From: Nitrospirota bacterium
Lineage (GTDB): Bacteria; Nitrospirota; Thermodesulfovibrionia; Thermodesulfovibrionales; Magnetobacteriaceae
DNA: 63,893 nt
NCBI GenBank assembly: GCA_015233615.1
Contig: JADFXJ010000005.1
Coordinates: 1 to 63,893 of the forward strand
Direction: 5' to 3'
Shown piece after piece: positions 1-8,189 of the stretch. The notes beneath the pieces were generated by a model. That model did no database searches. It was not told where the DNA came from and was given only the letters and a program-made list of their open reading frames with translations. Within the stretch, counting starts at the first letter, position 1, and the number at the start of each line of letters is the position of its first letter. Both the position numbers and the translations under genes were made by a program.

Positions 1-179
1 AATGGCGTTCGGCGGAAAAAGAGAGGGTCTTCCAGAGAAGCTCCGACAGGGTGCTTTCCAAAGCTTTATTCGATTTTTCGAAAGAGGACAAGATTCCGGC
101 TACCGAACTCATGTCGTCCTATGAAGAGGATATAGATATCCCCACTTTCATAAGGAAAAAGAGAGAGGAAAAGGTATAA
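1..179 (+). CDS. ftsZ: C-terminal end of probable cell-division protein FtsZ (partial)
   Basis: The window opens inside a rightward gene whose frame (codons from base 3) ends at TAA 177-179. The last 20 or so residues read EEDIDIPTFIRKK followed by a short charged tail. This resembles the conserved C-terminal peptide of FtsZ, which binds FtsA and other partners and is usually a DIPxFLRR-like motif after a variable linker. About 58 residues are visible, enough for the linker and C-terminal peptide only; the GTPase core lies upstream. The call rests on this one motif, so another protein with a similar tail remains possible. Confidence 0.55.
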   Translation, partial: WRSAEKERVFQRSSDRVLSKALFDFSKEDKIPATELMSSYEEDIDIPTFIRKKREEKV

Positions 180-228
180 GCGGACGCGTATTAAGCATCG
201 GATAGCGGACGCGTATTGAGCATAAGAT
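179..228. repeat. 25-nt tandem duplication, two units
   Basis: Two adjacent 25-nt units (179-203 and 204-228) both start AGCGGACGCGTATT and differ at a few positions. They lie just after the first stop codon, in noncoding sequence. They are one instance of the short tandem repeats seen all over this window. Confidence 0.8.
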
Positions 229-282
229 ACCGATAATATACGAGATACCTAAGATATAAGAATATAGATCTTCCTTCCGAAC

Positions 283-320
283 AGGCAGAGGACACCCCCC
301 CATGACGTCCTCTGCCTTCC
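283..320 (+). terminator. Intrinsic terminator-like hairpin after the ftsZ-like gene
   Basis: A perfect 11-bp inverted repeat (AGGCAGAGGAC at 283-293, GTCCTCTGCCT at 307-317) encloses a 13-nt loop and is followed by a pyrimidine-rich, partly T-rich tail. It sits between convergent genes and probably ends the rightward transcript. Confidence 0.65.
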
Positions 321-338
321 CTCCTTTTCCTCACTACG

Positions 339-1238
339 TTAACCCCTCGCGATTACCTTATTACGTCCCGTACTTTTAGCTTCATAAAGCGCTTCGTCGG
401 CATTATTAAATAACTTTTCCGGAGAAATTAACTCGTTGCGTAATTCCGAGATTCCAAGGCTGACAGTTACTCTTACGGAAAAAGACGTAAATATGGCCTC
501 ATAGTCAAAAATGGCCTTTCTCAATCGTTCGGCCACAATAAGTCCGCTTTCGATATTAGTTTCAGGGAGTAAACAACAAAACTCGTCACCACCATAGCGG
601 GCAAGAACATCGACGCCTCTGATTATCGAAGCACTTATCGTCGCGACGGATTTTAGTATATAATCTCCACATCGATGTCCGTACTTATCGTTAACGTCTT
701 TGAAACAATCTACGTCGAACATAATCAGGGTTAGGGGTTTTGAGTATCTTTTGTGTTTTTCGAACTCCTCTTTAAGTGAGAAATCAAAGAATCTGCGGTT
801 GTAAATACCCGTCAAACTATCCATGATATTCATGGTCTTCAATTTCTTTTCATATGCGACTATTTCAGTTACGTCCTGCACGATGATGTAAATGTACCGA
901 ATGGAGAAATCCTCCCCCCTGAGTGGTCCTATCGTGCAGCTCTGCTGCATGTATTCGAATGAAGAATCTATAAAACACGTAGGTTTAAAGGGGAATAAGT
1001 AGCTATGTAATTTTTGCGACAGGAAAATAACGGTACCAAAGGTTAACACGGTATTACAATTCCTTAAAAATTGCGGAGTCTTTAAATTAGGGAAAAAATC
1101 GAATACCGAATGGTCAACAATCAGTTCCGGCTTGATTCCACTATATAAAGACAGCCAGCGGTTCCAGTGTATAATTTTTAATTCTTTATCGAGTATGACA
1201 AAACCGGCGTTTATTAAATCCAGAGCCTGTTTATACAT
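339..1238 (-). CDS. PAS-GGDEF diguanylate cyclase
   Basis: This 299-residue protein should make cyclic di-GMP from two GTP. Residues 1-125 look like a PAS-type sensor (NAGFVILDKELKI start), followed by a short linker and a GGDEF domain at about 135-298. The signature GGDEF is intact at 216-220, and RGVD at 207-210, five residues before it, forms a product-inhibition I-site. No membrane segment is visible, so it is probably cytosolic. Its start overlaps the stop of the upstream cheC-like gene by one base (TAATG), so the two are translationally coupled. It is the last gene of a leftward cheY-cheC-cyclase operon, which suggests c-di-GMP output controlled by a CheY-like switch. Confidence 0.9.
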   Translation of the reverse strand: MYKQALDLINAGFVILDKELKIIHWNRWLSLYSGIKPELIVDHSVFDFFPNLKTPQFLRNCNTVLTFGTVIFLSQKLHSYLFPFKPTCFIDSSFEYMQQSCTIGPLRGEDFSIRYIYIIVQDVTEIVAYEKKLKTMNIMDSLTGIYNRRFFDFSLKEEFEKHKRYSKPLTLIMFDVDCFKDVNDKYGHRCGDYILKSVATISASIIRGVDVLARYGGDEFCCLLPETNIESGLIVAERLRKAIFDYEAIFTSFSVRVTVSLGISELRNELISPEKLFNNADEALYEAKSTGRNKVIARG

Positions 1239-1882
1239 TATTCATATTCTTTCCAAAAATTCCGTAAAGCTTTCTTTAAACTAGCAGTTACCTCGTGGCT
1301 GTTTATCAAAAATAGATAGCTCGATATATTCTTTTCTTCGAAATGGAAAACGGTTTTCATAATTATTGCCCAATGGTCGGAATCAAAAGCGTCTCCGAGC
1401 GAGATGTTTTGAAGAATGTCTCCACGAATAAACCTTGGCGGCGAAAACGTGACGGATTCCTTAAGTAATTCAACCATCTTTCCGACGCACGAGCCTATGA
1501 GAATATTGCCCACCTCCTTCAGGATTTCCATTTCGAGTTCGTTTAAAGGGTCCGATTCGATATACGATTCTTTATCGGGATTAAAAATACTCAATAGTTC
1601 TCTTTCGCTTCCACAAGGGAAAATAGATAGAGCCACCCCGCGGTAGTTACCTATAAAGCTTTGTTCCACGAGATTGTTGTACCCGCAGGCTTTAGCCTCA
1701 CTCTTTATATAATCCGCAATTTCCGCGGACTTCATTATCTTTACATTTGGAACGCTTAAAACTACGTAAACGTTGATGATATCGGACAGCGAGGCCGCCG
1801 CACTTCCAAAAGCGATGTTCATTATTTCTTTAAAGGTATCTATCTCAAGGTCATCTAAAATTACGTCGTTGCTATCGTTCAT
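1238..1882 (-). CDS. cheC: CheC-family CheY-P phosphatase
   Basis: This 214-residue protein has the two-fold pseudo-symmetric pattern of CheC. The first active-site helix reads FKEIMNIAFGSA (E19, N22) and the second LKEVGNILIGS (E123, N126). In the CheC/CheX/FliY family these Glu-Asn pairs dephosphorylate CheY-P. With both sites present it is likely an active phosphatase. It lies 11 bp downstream of a single-domain response regulator and overlaps the cyclase gene by one base, so its probable substrate is that neighbouring regulator. No CheD is nearby. Confidence 0.85.
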   Translation of the reverse strand: MNDSNDVILDDLEIDTFKEIMNIAFGSAAASLSDIINVYVVLSVPNVKIMKSAEIADYIKSEAKACGYNNLVEQSFIGNYRGVALSIFPCGSERELLSIFNPDKESYIESDPLNELEMEILKEVGNILIGSCVGKMVELLKESVTFSPPRFIRGDILQNISLGDAFDSDHWAIIMKTVFHFEEKNISSYLFLINSHEVTASLKKALRNFWKEYE

Positions 1883-1893
1883 CTATTAACCTT

Positions 1894-2283
1894 CTACTTT
1901 GACTGCCTTATATCTTCCAGTTGGCGTTGCGCTTTCGATAAAGCGTCATGAATGCTTTCCTTTGTCGGTGGTTTTTTTATTAACATGAGCGCCCCAAGCT
2001 TAGTTACCCTCTCAAATGTTTTCTTTTGGATGTCAGCCGTTAATATAACGACCACGGCGTCTTTGTTTGTACTTTTTATTTCATTGAGGGCTTCGAAGCC
2101 GTTCATTTCCGGCATAGTCAAATCCAAAAACGTTAAATCCGGTTGAATCTGCTTAAAAATATCCACGCCTTGTTTCCCGTCACCTGCCTCGAATATCTCA
2201 TATTCCGTATCATCGTGGATGCATGATTTAATAAAGAACCTGGCGGTAACAGAGTCATCGATTATAAGAATTTTCTTGATCAT
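1894..2283 (-). CDS. CheY-like single-domain response regulator
   Basis: This 129-residue receiver domain has no output domain. The acidic pocket D9/D10, phospho-acceptor D54 (in TFLDLTMPEMNG), switch T82 and K104 are all present, so it should be phosphorylatable by a histidine kinase not in this window. It heads the operon with CheC and the cyclase. CheC probably resets it, and it may act on the cyclase by protein contact. It has a strong promoter just upstream (2356-2385, minus strand). Confidence 0.88.
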   Translation of the reverse strand: MIKKILIIDDSVTARFFIKSCIHDDTEYEIFEAGDGKQGVDIFKQIQPDLTFLDLTMPEMNGFEALNEIKSTNKDAVVVILTADIQKKTFERVTKLGALMLIKKPPTKESIHDALSKAQRQLEDIRQSK

Positions 2284-2355
2284 CTTGTCCTTCTTTCAAT
2301 GAGTTACAAGCAGCCATCTCATATTTTTCAAAAAGAGAACTACACCTGTTCTATC

Positions 2356-2385
2356 ATTATAACATTGGGTTTACGTACTTTGCAA
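2356..2385 (-). promoter_or_regulatory. Sigma70-type promoter for the cheY-cheC-cyclase operon
   Basis: Read on the minus strand, TTGCAA (2385-2380) and TATAAT (2361-2356) are separated by 18 nt. The predicted start lies about 65 nt before the cheY start codon. Confidence 0.7.
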
Positions 2386-2460
2386 CGCATATGAAACCCA
2401 AATCCCGACATAGAAACAGGAGACATAACATTTTACTGTCATTGCAAGCACGTCCGAAAG

Positions 2461-2479
2461 AGCCGTCAGCCGCATTCGC
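2461..2479. repeat. Copy of dispersed GCGAATGCGG(C/T)TGACGGCT repeat
   Basis: Here the repeat is in reverse orientation (AGCCGTCAGCCGCATTCGC). The same core recurs at 11005-11023 and, with one mismatch, at 28911-28930, with a partial inverted copy at 29037-29050. It is noncoding in each case. The 345-bp gap 2284-2628 otherwise holds only the two divergent promoters. Confidence 0.7.
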
Positions 2480-2594
2480 AGGCCTTTGTATTGCATCCTA
2501 TTGGACTGCCGCTATAAATATTCACTTGCTCAAAGATGCCGTTATTATGTAATATATCAAAGTTTATGAAAAGTTAATCTCATATTAAAACCTG

Positions 2595-2636
2595 TTGACA
2601 AAAGCTATGGAAAGTGGTATGTTAGTAAGTGCTTAC
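2595..2636 (+). promoter_or_regulatory. Promoter with TetR-type operator palindrome for the efflux operon
   Basis: TTGACA (2595-2600), a 17-nt spacer and TATGTT (2618-2623) form a good sigma70 promoter. A palindrome GTAAG-TG-CTTAC (2625-2636) lies directly over the predicted start site. That placement suits a repressor. Its size and symmetry resemble operators of TetR-family regulators that control multidrug pumps, but no regulator gene is adjacent, so the family assignment is inference. Confidence 0.6.
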
Positions 2637-2640
2637 ATTT

Positions 2641-4137
2641 ATGCAGATTTTTTATCGAAAACGTAAACAACGTAAACGTAGAAACCCAAGAGGTGGACGA
2701 GCATATACCGTATTGGGGGGCACCTTATTCCTGGACACCTTTGCGTTTGTCTTACCGGCGGCATTGTTACTTTTGTCGATATTGCCGTCAGCCGTTTTCC
2801 CTTCCCCGGTCTTTGCCGAAGACTTAACCCCCGCAGTGAGTCGGGATTCTTATACTCAGGAAGTCCGGCCCGATGCTAAAGACGATAAAGGCGAACTTGC
2901 CGTTACGGACGGACTGGCCATTGTAACGGAAAGGAGCAACCTTGTAAGGGTGGCGGCCTACAACCCGGAAATCGCCTCGGCGGACGTGGACGCCGCAAGG
3001 GCGGGCTTTTACCCGTCGATAGACGCTTCAGTAGGCGAAGCGCGGCTTTTCTACCAGCCGGGAGCAATTTTTGGTTCTGTTCAGGTGCCTATGGCTAACA
3101 AAAGCTCGTTTTCGTACGCCATATCCATAAAGCAGACAATTTACGACTTCGGTGCGATAATGGCAAGGTACAAGGAATCCATGTTATCCGCCGATACTGC
3201 CAGGCTCGATCTCGACAGGACAAAAAATCTGGTCGCACTTAATTACCTTTACGCTTGCTTCGACTTGCTCGAAACCGAAAAGATGATACTCGTAGCACAA
3301 ACGGAGATAAAGCAACTCCGCAGCCACAAAGACACGGCCGGGCACCTCTACGAAGAGGGCGCGATAACGAAAAACGATCTTCTGGCTGCCGGAGTAAAGT
3401 TATCCGATGCCGTCAGTCGCCTGCTGAGCCTGAAAAACCAACGTGAGCTCTACGCGTCGAGGATAAACTCTTTACTCATGAAGCCCTTACCAGGCCCTCT
3501 GCTGCTCGTTGACGACACCCCGGCTTTATCATACATCGTTACAATCGAAGAGTACTGGCTCAGAGCCGAAAAGGACAGGATAGAGTTAAAGGTAGCCGAT
3601 TTGCAGACAGAGGGGTTGACCCTCGAAGAAAAGATAAAGAAAGCGGGTTATTATCCGAAATTCTACGTACTGGGCGGGTTTAGCTTCGCTCAAAACGATT
3701 ACCAGGTACACGAGGACAACTGGTCAATATTCGTTGGAGCAGACGTCAATCTCTTTAACGGAGGCAGGACTAAAGCCGAAGTAGCCCGTGTCAGGCACAG
3801 CATGGCCAGGACGGCCGACGAACGGAAACGCATCCTTGACGATATAAGGCTCGAAGTCCAGAAGAGTTACCTCGAATTAAAGAACTCCGCCGAAAAGCTC
3901 GACGCCACCGCCGAAGCCGTAACCCAGGGGGAGGAGAACCTCAGGATTACCAGGGCACGCTACGAAGAGGGTGAGGGCACGGCTACCGAAGTCCTCGACG
4001 CGATTGCGCTGAAAACTCTGGCTGACACAAACCACTACAGGGCAATGTTTGACTATAAACGGGCACGAGCGGCCCTGTTATACTCTAGCGGTACCGACGT
4101 CGCCAGAGAGTATGCAACCCATGTGGATAACCGTTAA
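2641..4137 (+). CDS. TolC-family outer-membrane efflux channel
   Basis: This protein of about 498 residues has a basic N-terminus and a hydrophobic stretch ending near FPSPVFAED, which looks like a Sec signal peptide. Two outer-membrane efflux protein (OEP) repeats follow. The second carries the typical GGRTKAEVARVRH and LEVQKSYLELKNS segments. It should form the outer-membrane duct for the EmrA/EmrB-type pump encoded next. A GTG at 2629 extends the frame but falls on the operator and predicted transcription start, so I prefer ATG 2641. Either would give an almost leaderless mRNA, and no clear ribosome site is visible. Confidence 0.88.
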   Translation: MQIFYRKRKQRKRRNPRGGRAYTVLGGTLFLDTFAFVLPAALLLLSILPSAVFPSPVFAEDLTPAVSRDSYTQEVRPDAKDDKGELAVTDGLAIVTERSNLVRVAAYNPEIASADVDAARAGFYPSIDASVGEARLFYQPGAIFGSVQVPMANKSSFSYAISIKQTIYDFGAIMARYKESMLSADTARLDLDRTKNLVALNYLYACFDLLETEKMILVAQTEIKQLRSHKDTAGHLYEEGAITKNDLLAAGVKLSDAVSRLLSLKNQRELYASRINSLLMKPLPGPLLLVDDTPALSYIVTIEEYWLRAEKDRIELKVADLQTEGLTLEEKIKKAGYYPKFYVLGGFSFAQNDYQVHEDNWSIFVGADVNLFNGGRTKAEVARVRHSMARTADERKRILDDIRLEVQKSYLELKNSAEKLDATAEAVTQGEENLRITRARYEEGEGTATEVLDAIALKTLADTNHYRAMFDYKRARAALLYSSGTDVAREYATHVDNR

Positions 4138-4247
4138 CCCGGTAACGGACTACGGCAACAGGTAAGCCGGGCACTATGTGATTCAACACCGGGTTTACGG
4201 GCACCGGCTTTGCGGACAAGGCAGCATGAGGAAATCAGGAGGAAGTA

Positions 4248-5354
4248 ATGGAACCAAAGAGTGAAATAAACGGGGAGCCAGGCAGGGAACCGGGCAAAAA
4301 GAAAATCGCCATCGCGGCTTTAATAATCCTGGCAATAGCGGCGGCCGCCACGGTATACATGTACCACTCGTACGCCGCCACCCACGTCTCGACCGACGAC
4401 GCCTTCATGGAAGGCACCATCTACACCATAGCCCCAAAGGTGCCCGGCACGGTGTCCCACGTATACGTAAACGACAACCAGCTCATAAAAAAAGGGGATT
4501 TACTCGTTACCATAGATCCATCCGATTACGAGGCTAAACTTAAGGAAGCCGGGGCTAAGCTCGACATGGAAAAGGCCAAACTCGGCGAATTCGAATCGCG
4601 CCTGGAAACGGCCGGGAAAATGCTTATAGAGTCCGAGGGCAAGGCAAAAAGCTCACTGGCAAACCTTGCCGCCAGAAAAGCCGACCTCGACCAGGCTAAT
4701 AAGGATGCAAAACGCGCCGAAAACCTTTACGCATCGGAAGCCATATCGAGGGAAAAATACGAAAAAACCCTGACTAGCCTTAAAGTCCTTACCGCCGAGT
4801 CGGCTTTGGCCGAGCGTCAATTGGGCGTTTCGGAAGAGTCGATAAATACGCAAAGGGCCGTCGTAGCCATGGCAAAATCCATGATGGTTACCCAGGAAAA
4901 GACTATCGAAAAGGAAACTGCGGTTTTTACACAGGCTCGCCTCAACTACAATTACACCAGGATATACGCGCCGTCAGACGGCTACGTAAACAAGAAGTCC
5001 GTCGAATCAGGCAACCAGGTACAGACAGGCCAACCTCTCATGGCCGTTGTCCCTCTCGACGACGTATGGGTGGTGGCCAATTACAAAGAGACCGAGCTTG
5101 CCAGAATCAAGCCGGGCCAGCGGGTATCTATAAAAGTGGACGCCTACCCCGGTAAGACTTTCCATGGTAAGGTGGACAGCTTCATGGCCGGTACGGGTTC
5201 GGTTTTTTCGCTTTTTCCGCCGGAAAACGCCACGGGCCACTACGTAAAGATAGTCCAGAGACTGCCGGTGAAAATACTTCTCGACAAAGAGTCACGGAGT
5301 GAGCACCAGTTCAGAATAGGTATGTCCGTGGTACCTACCGTCATCGTCGAATAA
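4248..5354 (+). CDS. emrA: EmrA-like HlyD-family membrane fusion protein
   Basis: This 368-residue periplasmic adaptor links an inner-membrane MFS pump to TolC. A Lys-rich cytosolic start is followed by one membrane segment (about 19-41), a first lipoyl half (GTVSHVYVNDNQLIKKGDLL), a long coiled coil (about 95-215), the second lipoyl half (APSDGYVNKKSV) and a beta-barrel ending in SVVPTVIVE. The start ATG is well placed after AGGAGGAAGTA. It lies 110 bp after the TolC gene and 6 bp before the MFS gene, so all three are probably co-transcribed. Confidence 0.92.
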   Translation: MEPKSEINGEPGREPGKKKIAIAALIILAIAAAATVYMYHSYAATHVSTDDAFMEGTIYTIAPKVPGTVSHVYVNDNQLIKKGDLLVTIDPSDYEAKLKEAGAKLDMEKAKLGEFESRLETAGKMLIESEGKAKSSLANLAARKADLDQANKDAKRAENLYASEAISREKYEKTLTSLKVLTAESALAERQLGVSEESINTQRAVVAMAKSMMVTQEKTIEKETAVFTQARLNYNYTRIYAPSDGYVNKKSVESGNQVQTGQPLMAVVPLDDVWVVANYKETELARIKPGQRVSIKVDAYPGKTFHGKVDSFMAGTGSVFSLFPPENATGHYVKIVQRLPVKILLDKESRSEHQFRIGMSVVPTVIVE

Positions 5355-5360
5355 CCACCG

Positions 5361-6923
5361 ATGAACACCGGTACTGCTAACGTCGCCGCTACCAACAAGT
5401 GGATAATTGCCATAAGCGTAATGCTTCCCACGCTCATAGAGATCATAGACACGTCCGTCGTAAACGTGTCGTTAGACCACATCCGCGGCAGCCTCTCCGC
5501 AGGCATTGACGAGGCCACGTGGACCATTACGGCTTATCTCGTCTCCAACGCCATAATCATACCTCTTACCGGATGGTTCAGCAGGATGTTAGGCAGGAAG
5601 TTCTACCTCATACTTTCGATAGTGGTATTTACCGTGAGCTCATTTTTGTGCGGCTCCTCCTGGAATCTCCAGAGTCTGATCTTCTTCAGAATCTTACAGG
5701 GAATAGGGGGCGGAGCGCTCCAGCCGATTTCCCAGGCTATACTTTTCGAAGCCTTCCCTTTCCAGCAGCGCGGAACGGCTATGGCCGTATTTGGCGTAGG
5801 CATCCTGTTTGGGCCTATCATAGGGCCTCTCATGGGCGGGTGGATAACGGACAACTGGAGCTGGCAATGGATTTTCTTTATAAACATACCCATTGGCATC
5901 GTGTCGATACTAATGTGCATGATCTTCATTTCAGACCCTCATTACATGAAGAAACAAAAAATGAAGATCGATTACATGGGTCTGTCCCTTCTTACCCTGG
6001 GATTGGCCACACTGCAGATAGTGCTCGATAAGGGACAACAGGAGGACTGGTTTTCGTCGGGATACATATTCTGGCTTACCCTTATCTCGGCGTGTTCATT
6101 GTTATCGTTTATTATAGTGGAGTTCTTTGCCAAAGACCCGATCTTACACCTTTCCACTTTTAAAAACAGGACTTTTACGACCGGCAGCATGATGGCGTTC
6201 TTTGTCTTCTTCAACCTTTTCGGAAGCATCGTGCTCCTGCCCATACTCTTGCAGACACAACTCGGTTACACCGCTACGCTGGCCGGCAAAGTGCTCGGCC
6301 TTGGCGGTATAGCCACGTTGATAACGATGCCCATCGTGGGTATCCTTATAAACAGGATAAACCCGAAATGGCTTATAGCCATTGGAACCCTGATTGCCGC
6401 TTATTCGACGTTGCTCTTGTCCCAATTTAGCCTGGACGTGGATTACATAACCGTCTTCCTTCCACGCGTATTTTTGGGCATTGGGACGGGGCTTCTCTTT
6501 GTACCGCTTATGACAATGACAATGTCCGGGATAAGAAGAGAAGAGATGGGAAATGCCACGGCTATTTTCAACCTCCTCAGAAACATTGGCGCCAGCATCG
6601 GGGTGGCCTTCGTTACGACCATGATATCCCGCCATTCTCAGATACACCAGTTCCAGCTTACAGAGCACCTCACCCCCTTTGACAGGAACTACCAGATAGC
6701 CTCAGCAAACGCAGCCAGGGTGCTCGGCTACAACGGGTTCGCTCCATTCATCGCCAGACACGCCGCCGACGGCGTTATCTATAGCAACACACTGAAGCAG
6801 GCTTCCATGCTCGCCTTTAACGACACGTCTTTCATAATATTCACTATACTCCTGTCCATCCTGCCTCTTGTCCTCCTCATCAAAAGGGGCAGAGGGGGAG
6901 CACCACCACCCGGCACACACTGA
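5361..6923 (+). CDS. emrB: EmrB-like DHA2-family MFS drug exporter
   Basis: The protein has 520 residues and many hydrophobic segments, consistent with 14 transmembrane helices. It begins with the family hallmark LPTLIEIIDTSVVNVSLDHI, and the GWFSRMLGRKFY loop 2-3 motif and a GPIIGPLMGG antiporter motif C follow. The family uses proton antiport to expel hydrophobic drugs. It is the third gene of a TolC-EmrA-EmrB set, starting six bases after the emrA stop with little ribosome site of its own, which suggests translational coupling. The substrate cannot be told from sequence. Confidence 0.92.
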   Translation: MNTGTANVAATNKWIIAISVMLPTLIEIIDTSVVNVSLDHIRGSLSAGIDEATWTITAYLVSNAIIIPLTGWFSRMLGRKFYLILSIVVFTVSSFLCGSSWNLQSLIFFRILQGIGGGALQPISQAILFEAFPFQQRGTAMAVFGVGILFGPIIGPLMGGWITDNWSWQWIFFINIPIGIVSILMCMIFISDPHYMKKQKMKIDYMGLSLLTLGLATLQIVLDKGQQEDWFSSGYIFWLTLISACSLLSFIIVEFFAKDPILHLSTFKNRTFTTGSMMAFFVFFNLFGSIVLLPILLQTQLGYTATLAGKVLGLGGIATLITMPIVGILINRINPKWLIAIGTLIAAYSTLLLSQFSLDVDYITVFLPRVFLGIGTGLLFVPLMTMTMSGIRREEMGNATAIFNLLRNIGASIGVAFVTTMISRHSQIHQFQLTEHLTPFDRNYQIASANAARVLGYNGFAPFIARHAADGVIYSNTLKQASMLAFNDTSFIIFTILLSILPLVLLIKRGRGGAPPPGTH

Positions 6924-6977
6924 GAAACCGCAGTAGCCTTTACCCGTAATGGTATATCTGTCGTATTGGCCATACGG

Positions 6978-7029
6978 GATAATGAGAATCAAAAATCATC
7001 TTGACTTTCTGAAATATTTGCTATAAAAT
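6978..7029 (+). promoter_or_regulatory. Promoter with partial Fur-box-like sequence upstream of the PilZ gene
   Basis: TTGACT (7001-7006) and TAAAAT (7024-7029) are 17 nt apart. Immediately upstream, GATAATGAGAATC (6978-6990) matches 12 of 13 positions of the left part of the classical Fur box, but the right half is poor (14 of 19 overall). Iron control of the genes that follow is only a possibility. Confidence 0.45.
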
Positions 7030-7192
7030 CTACTATTTCCTTAGTTTTCTACTTAAGGTGGCGTTTTTCGTTACAGGGTGAAGTCTACAGGGTGAATGTT
7101 ATGCGGTTGTATTGATTTTCATGTAAACGGGCATGAGGGAAATTTGATGTTTTTAATAAACTTGCGTAAGGGGTATCGTAAGGAGTATCTAT

Positions 7193-7846
7193 ATGAGTTC
7201 AGGACAAGTGGATAATGAAGAAGTTTATCGGTTAAGTGCTTCGGATATTGGTGTCCCGTTGGAAATAACGTTAGAAGGGACGTCTTCTAAAATGCCGGGT
7301 TTTATCGTAGACGTCAAATCCAATATTATCGTCAAAGCTAAGGGAAACGAAGAACTTCAAAAGAATTTACCCAACGAAACCGGAGTTACGGTGAGATATT
7401 ATCGCGGAGAGCACGTTTATAGATTCTCTTCCCGGTTAACGGGGAAAATTCTCGCACCAACGGCACTTTTATTCATCGAATATCCGGAGTTTATTCAGAA
7501 AGATGACGAAGATCGCGAAAAACAAAGAATCGTGTGCAAAGTACCTTGCAAGCTCGAAATACAGGAAAATAAAATAAAAGCGATTATTCAAAATATAAGT
7601 CCGAGCGGCTGCCAATGCAGTTTGTATAATTCCAGCCTGAAAGATAAATTTTCCGTAAATATGCTTTACAAGGATAATAATCCCATCGATCTTATTTTAC
7701 AAACCGGTGAGACGAAAAACGAACTAAAGATTAAAGGAACGATGAAATATTTAACCACTGCTTATGATAAACACGATATCGGTATAGAATTTCACTTAGA
7801 TAGCGCCGAAGGAGAAAAACTAATAGAAGGTATTTTAAAGCGTTAA
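7193..7846 (+). CDS. PilZ-domain c-di-GMP receptor (YcgR-like)
   Basis: The 217-residue protein has an N-terminal region of about 95 residues resembling the YcgR flagellar-brake fold and a C-terminal PilZ domain. Both c-di-GMP-binding motifs are present: REKQR (R108, R112) and NISPSG (134-139). It should bind c-di-GMP and pass the signal to a motility, secretion or biosynthetic target. It lies 10 bp upstream of the AhpD-like gene, so it may share a transcript with the rSAM/selenodomain operon, although the wide 5' gap and own promoter suggest it can be expressed separately. Codon use is more AT-rich than in its downstream neighbours. Confidence 0.85.
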   Translation: MSSGQVDNEEVYRLSASDIGVPLEITLEGTSSKMPGFIVDVKSNIIVKAKGNEELQKNLPNETGVTVRYYRGEHVYRFSSRLTGKILAPTALLFIEYPEFIQKDDEDREKQRIVCKVPCKLEIQENKIKAIIQNISPSGCQCSLYNSSLKDKFSVNMLYKDNNPIDLILQTGETKNELKIKGTMKYLTTAYDKHDIGIEFHLDSAEGEKLIEGILKR

Positions 7847-7856
7847 GGAGGCCCGG

Positions 7857-8189
7857 ATGTCGGATTATTACAATGACGAAGACCTCGACCGCTTTGGCGA
7901 AGTTGGAAAGTACAACCCGGAACTGTTCAGGAAATTTATGGACTGGTACAATGCCTCACTGAAGGCCGGTACGCTCACCAAACGCGAAAAAGTACTGATA
8001 GGCCTGGCCGTAGCCCATACGATCCAGTGTCCCTACTGTATCGACGCCTATACCCGTAGCTGCCTCGAAGAGGGCATGGGGCTCGACCACATGACGGAGG
8101 CCGTACACGTTGCCTCCGCAGTCAGGGGAGGAGCATCTCTCATACACTGCCTGCAGGCACACAACTCCGTAGACAAGGTATCCATGTGA
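7857..8189 (+). CDS. AhpD-like carboxymuconolactone decarboxylase-family protein of the ArsS cluster
   Basis: This 110-residue all-helical protein has the AhpD thiol motif CPYC (C58, C61) and the downstream His (H84) of that fold, so it may act as a small thiol peroxidase or reductase partner. It resembles the peroxidase-like proteins found beside ArsS radical SAM genes. Its start follows the ribosome site AAGGAGG by a few bases. Its stop overlaps the GTG of the radical SAM gene (GTGA), indicating coupled synthesis. The physiological substrate is unknown. Confidence 0.82.
   Translation: MSDYYNDEDLDRFGEVGKYNPELFRKFMDWYNASLKAGTLTKREKVLIGLAVAHTIQCPYCIDAYTRSCLEEGMGLDHMTEAVHVASAVRGGASLIHCLQAHNSVDKVSM

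Noticed and set aside
6978-6996. Confident Fur box before the PilZ gene
   Set aside because: Only the left half matches well; kept as a weak note within the promoter entry.
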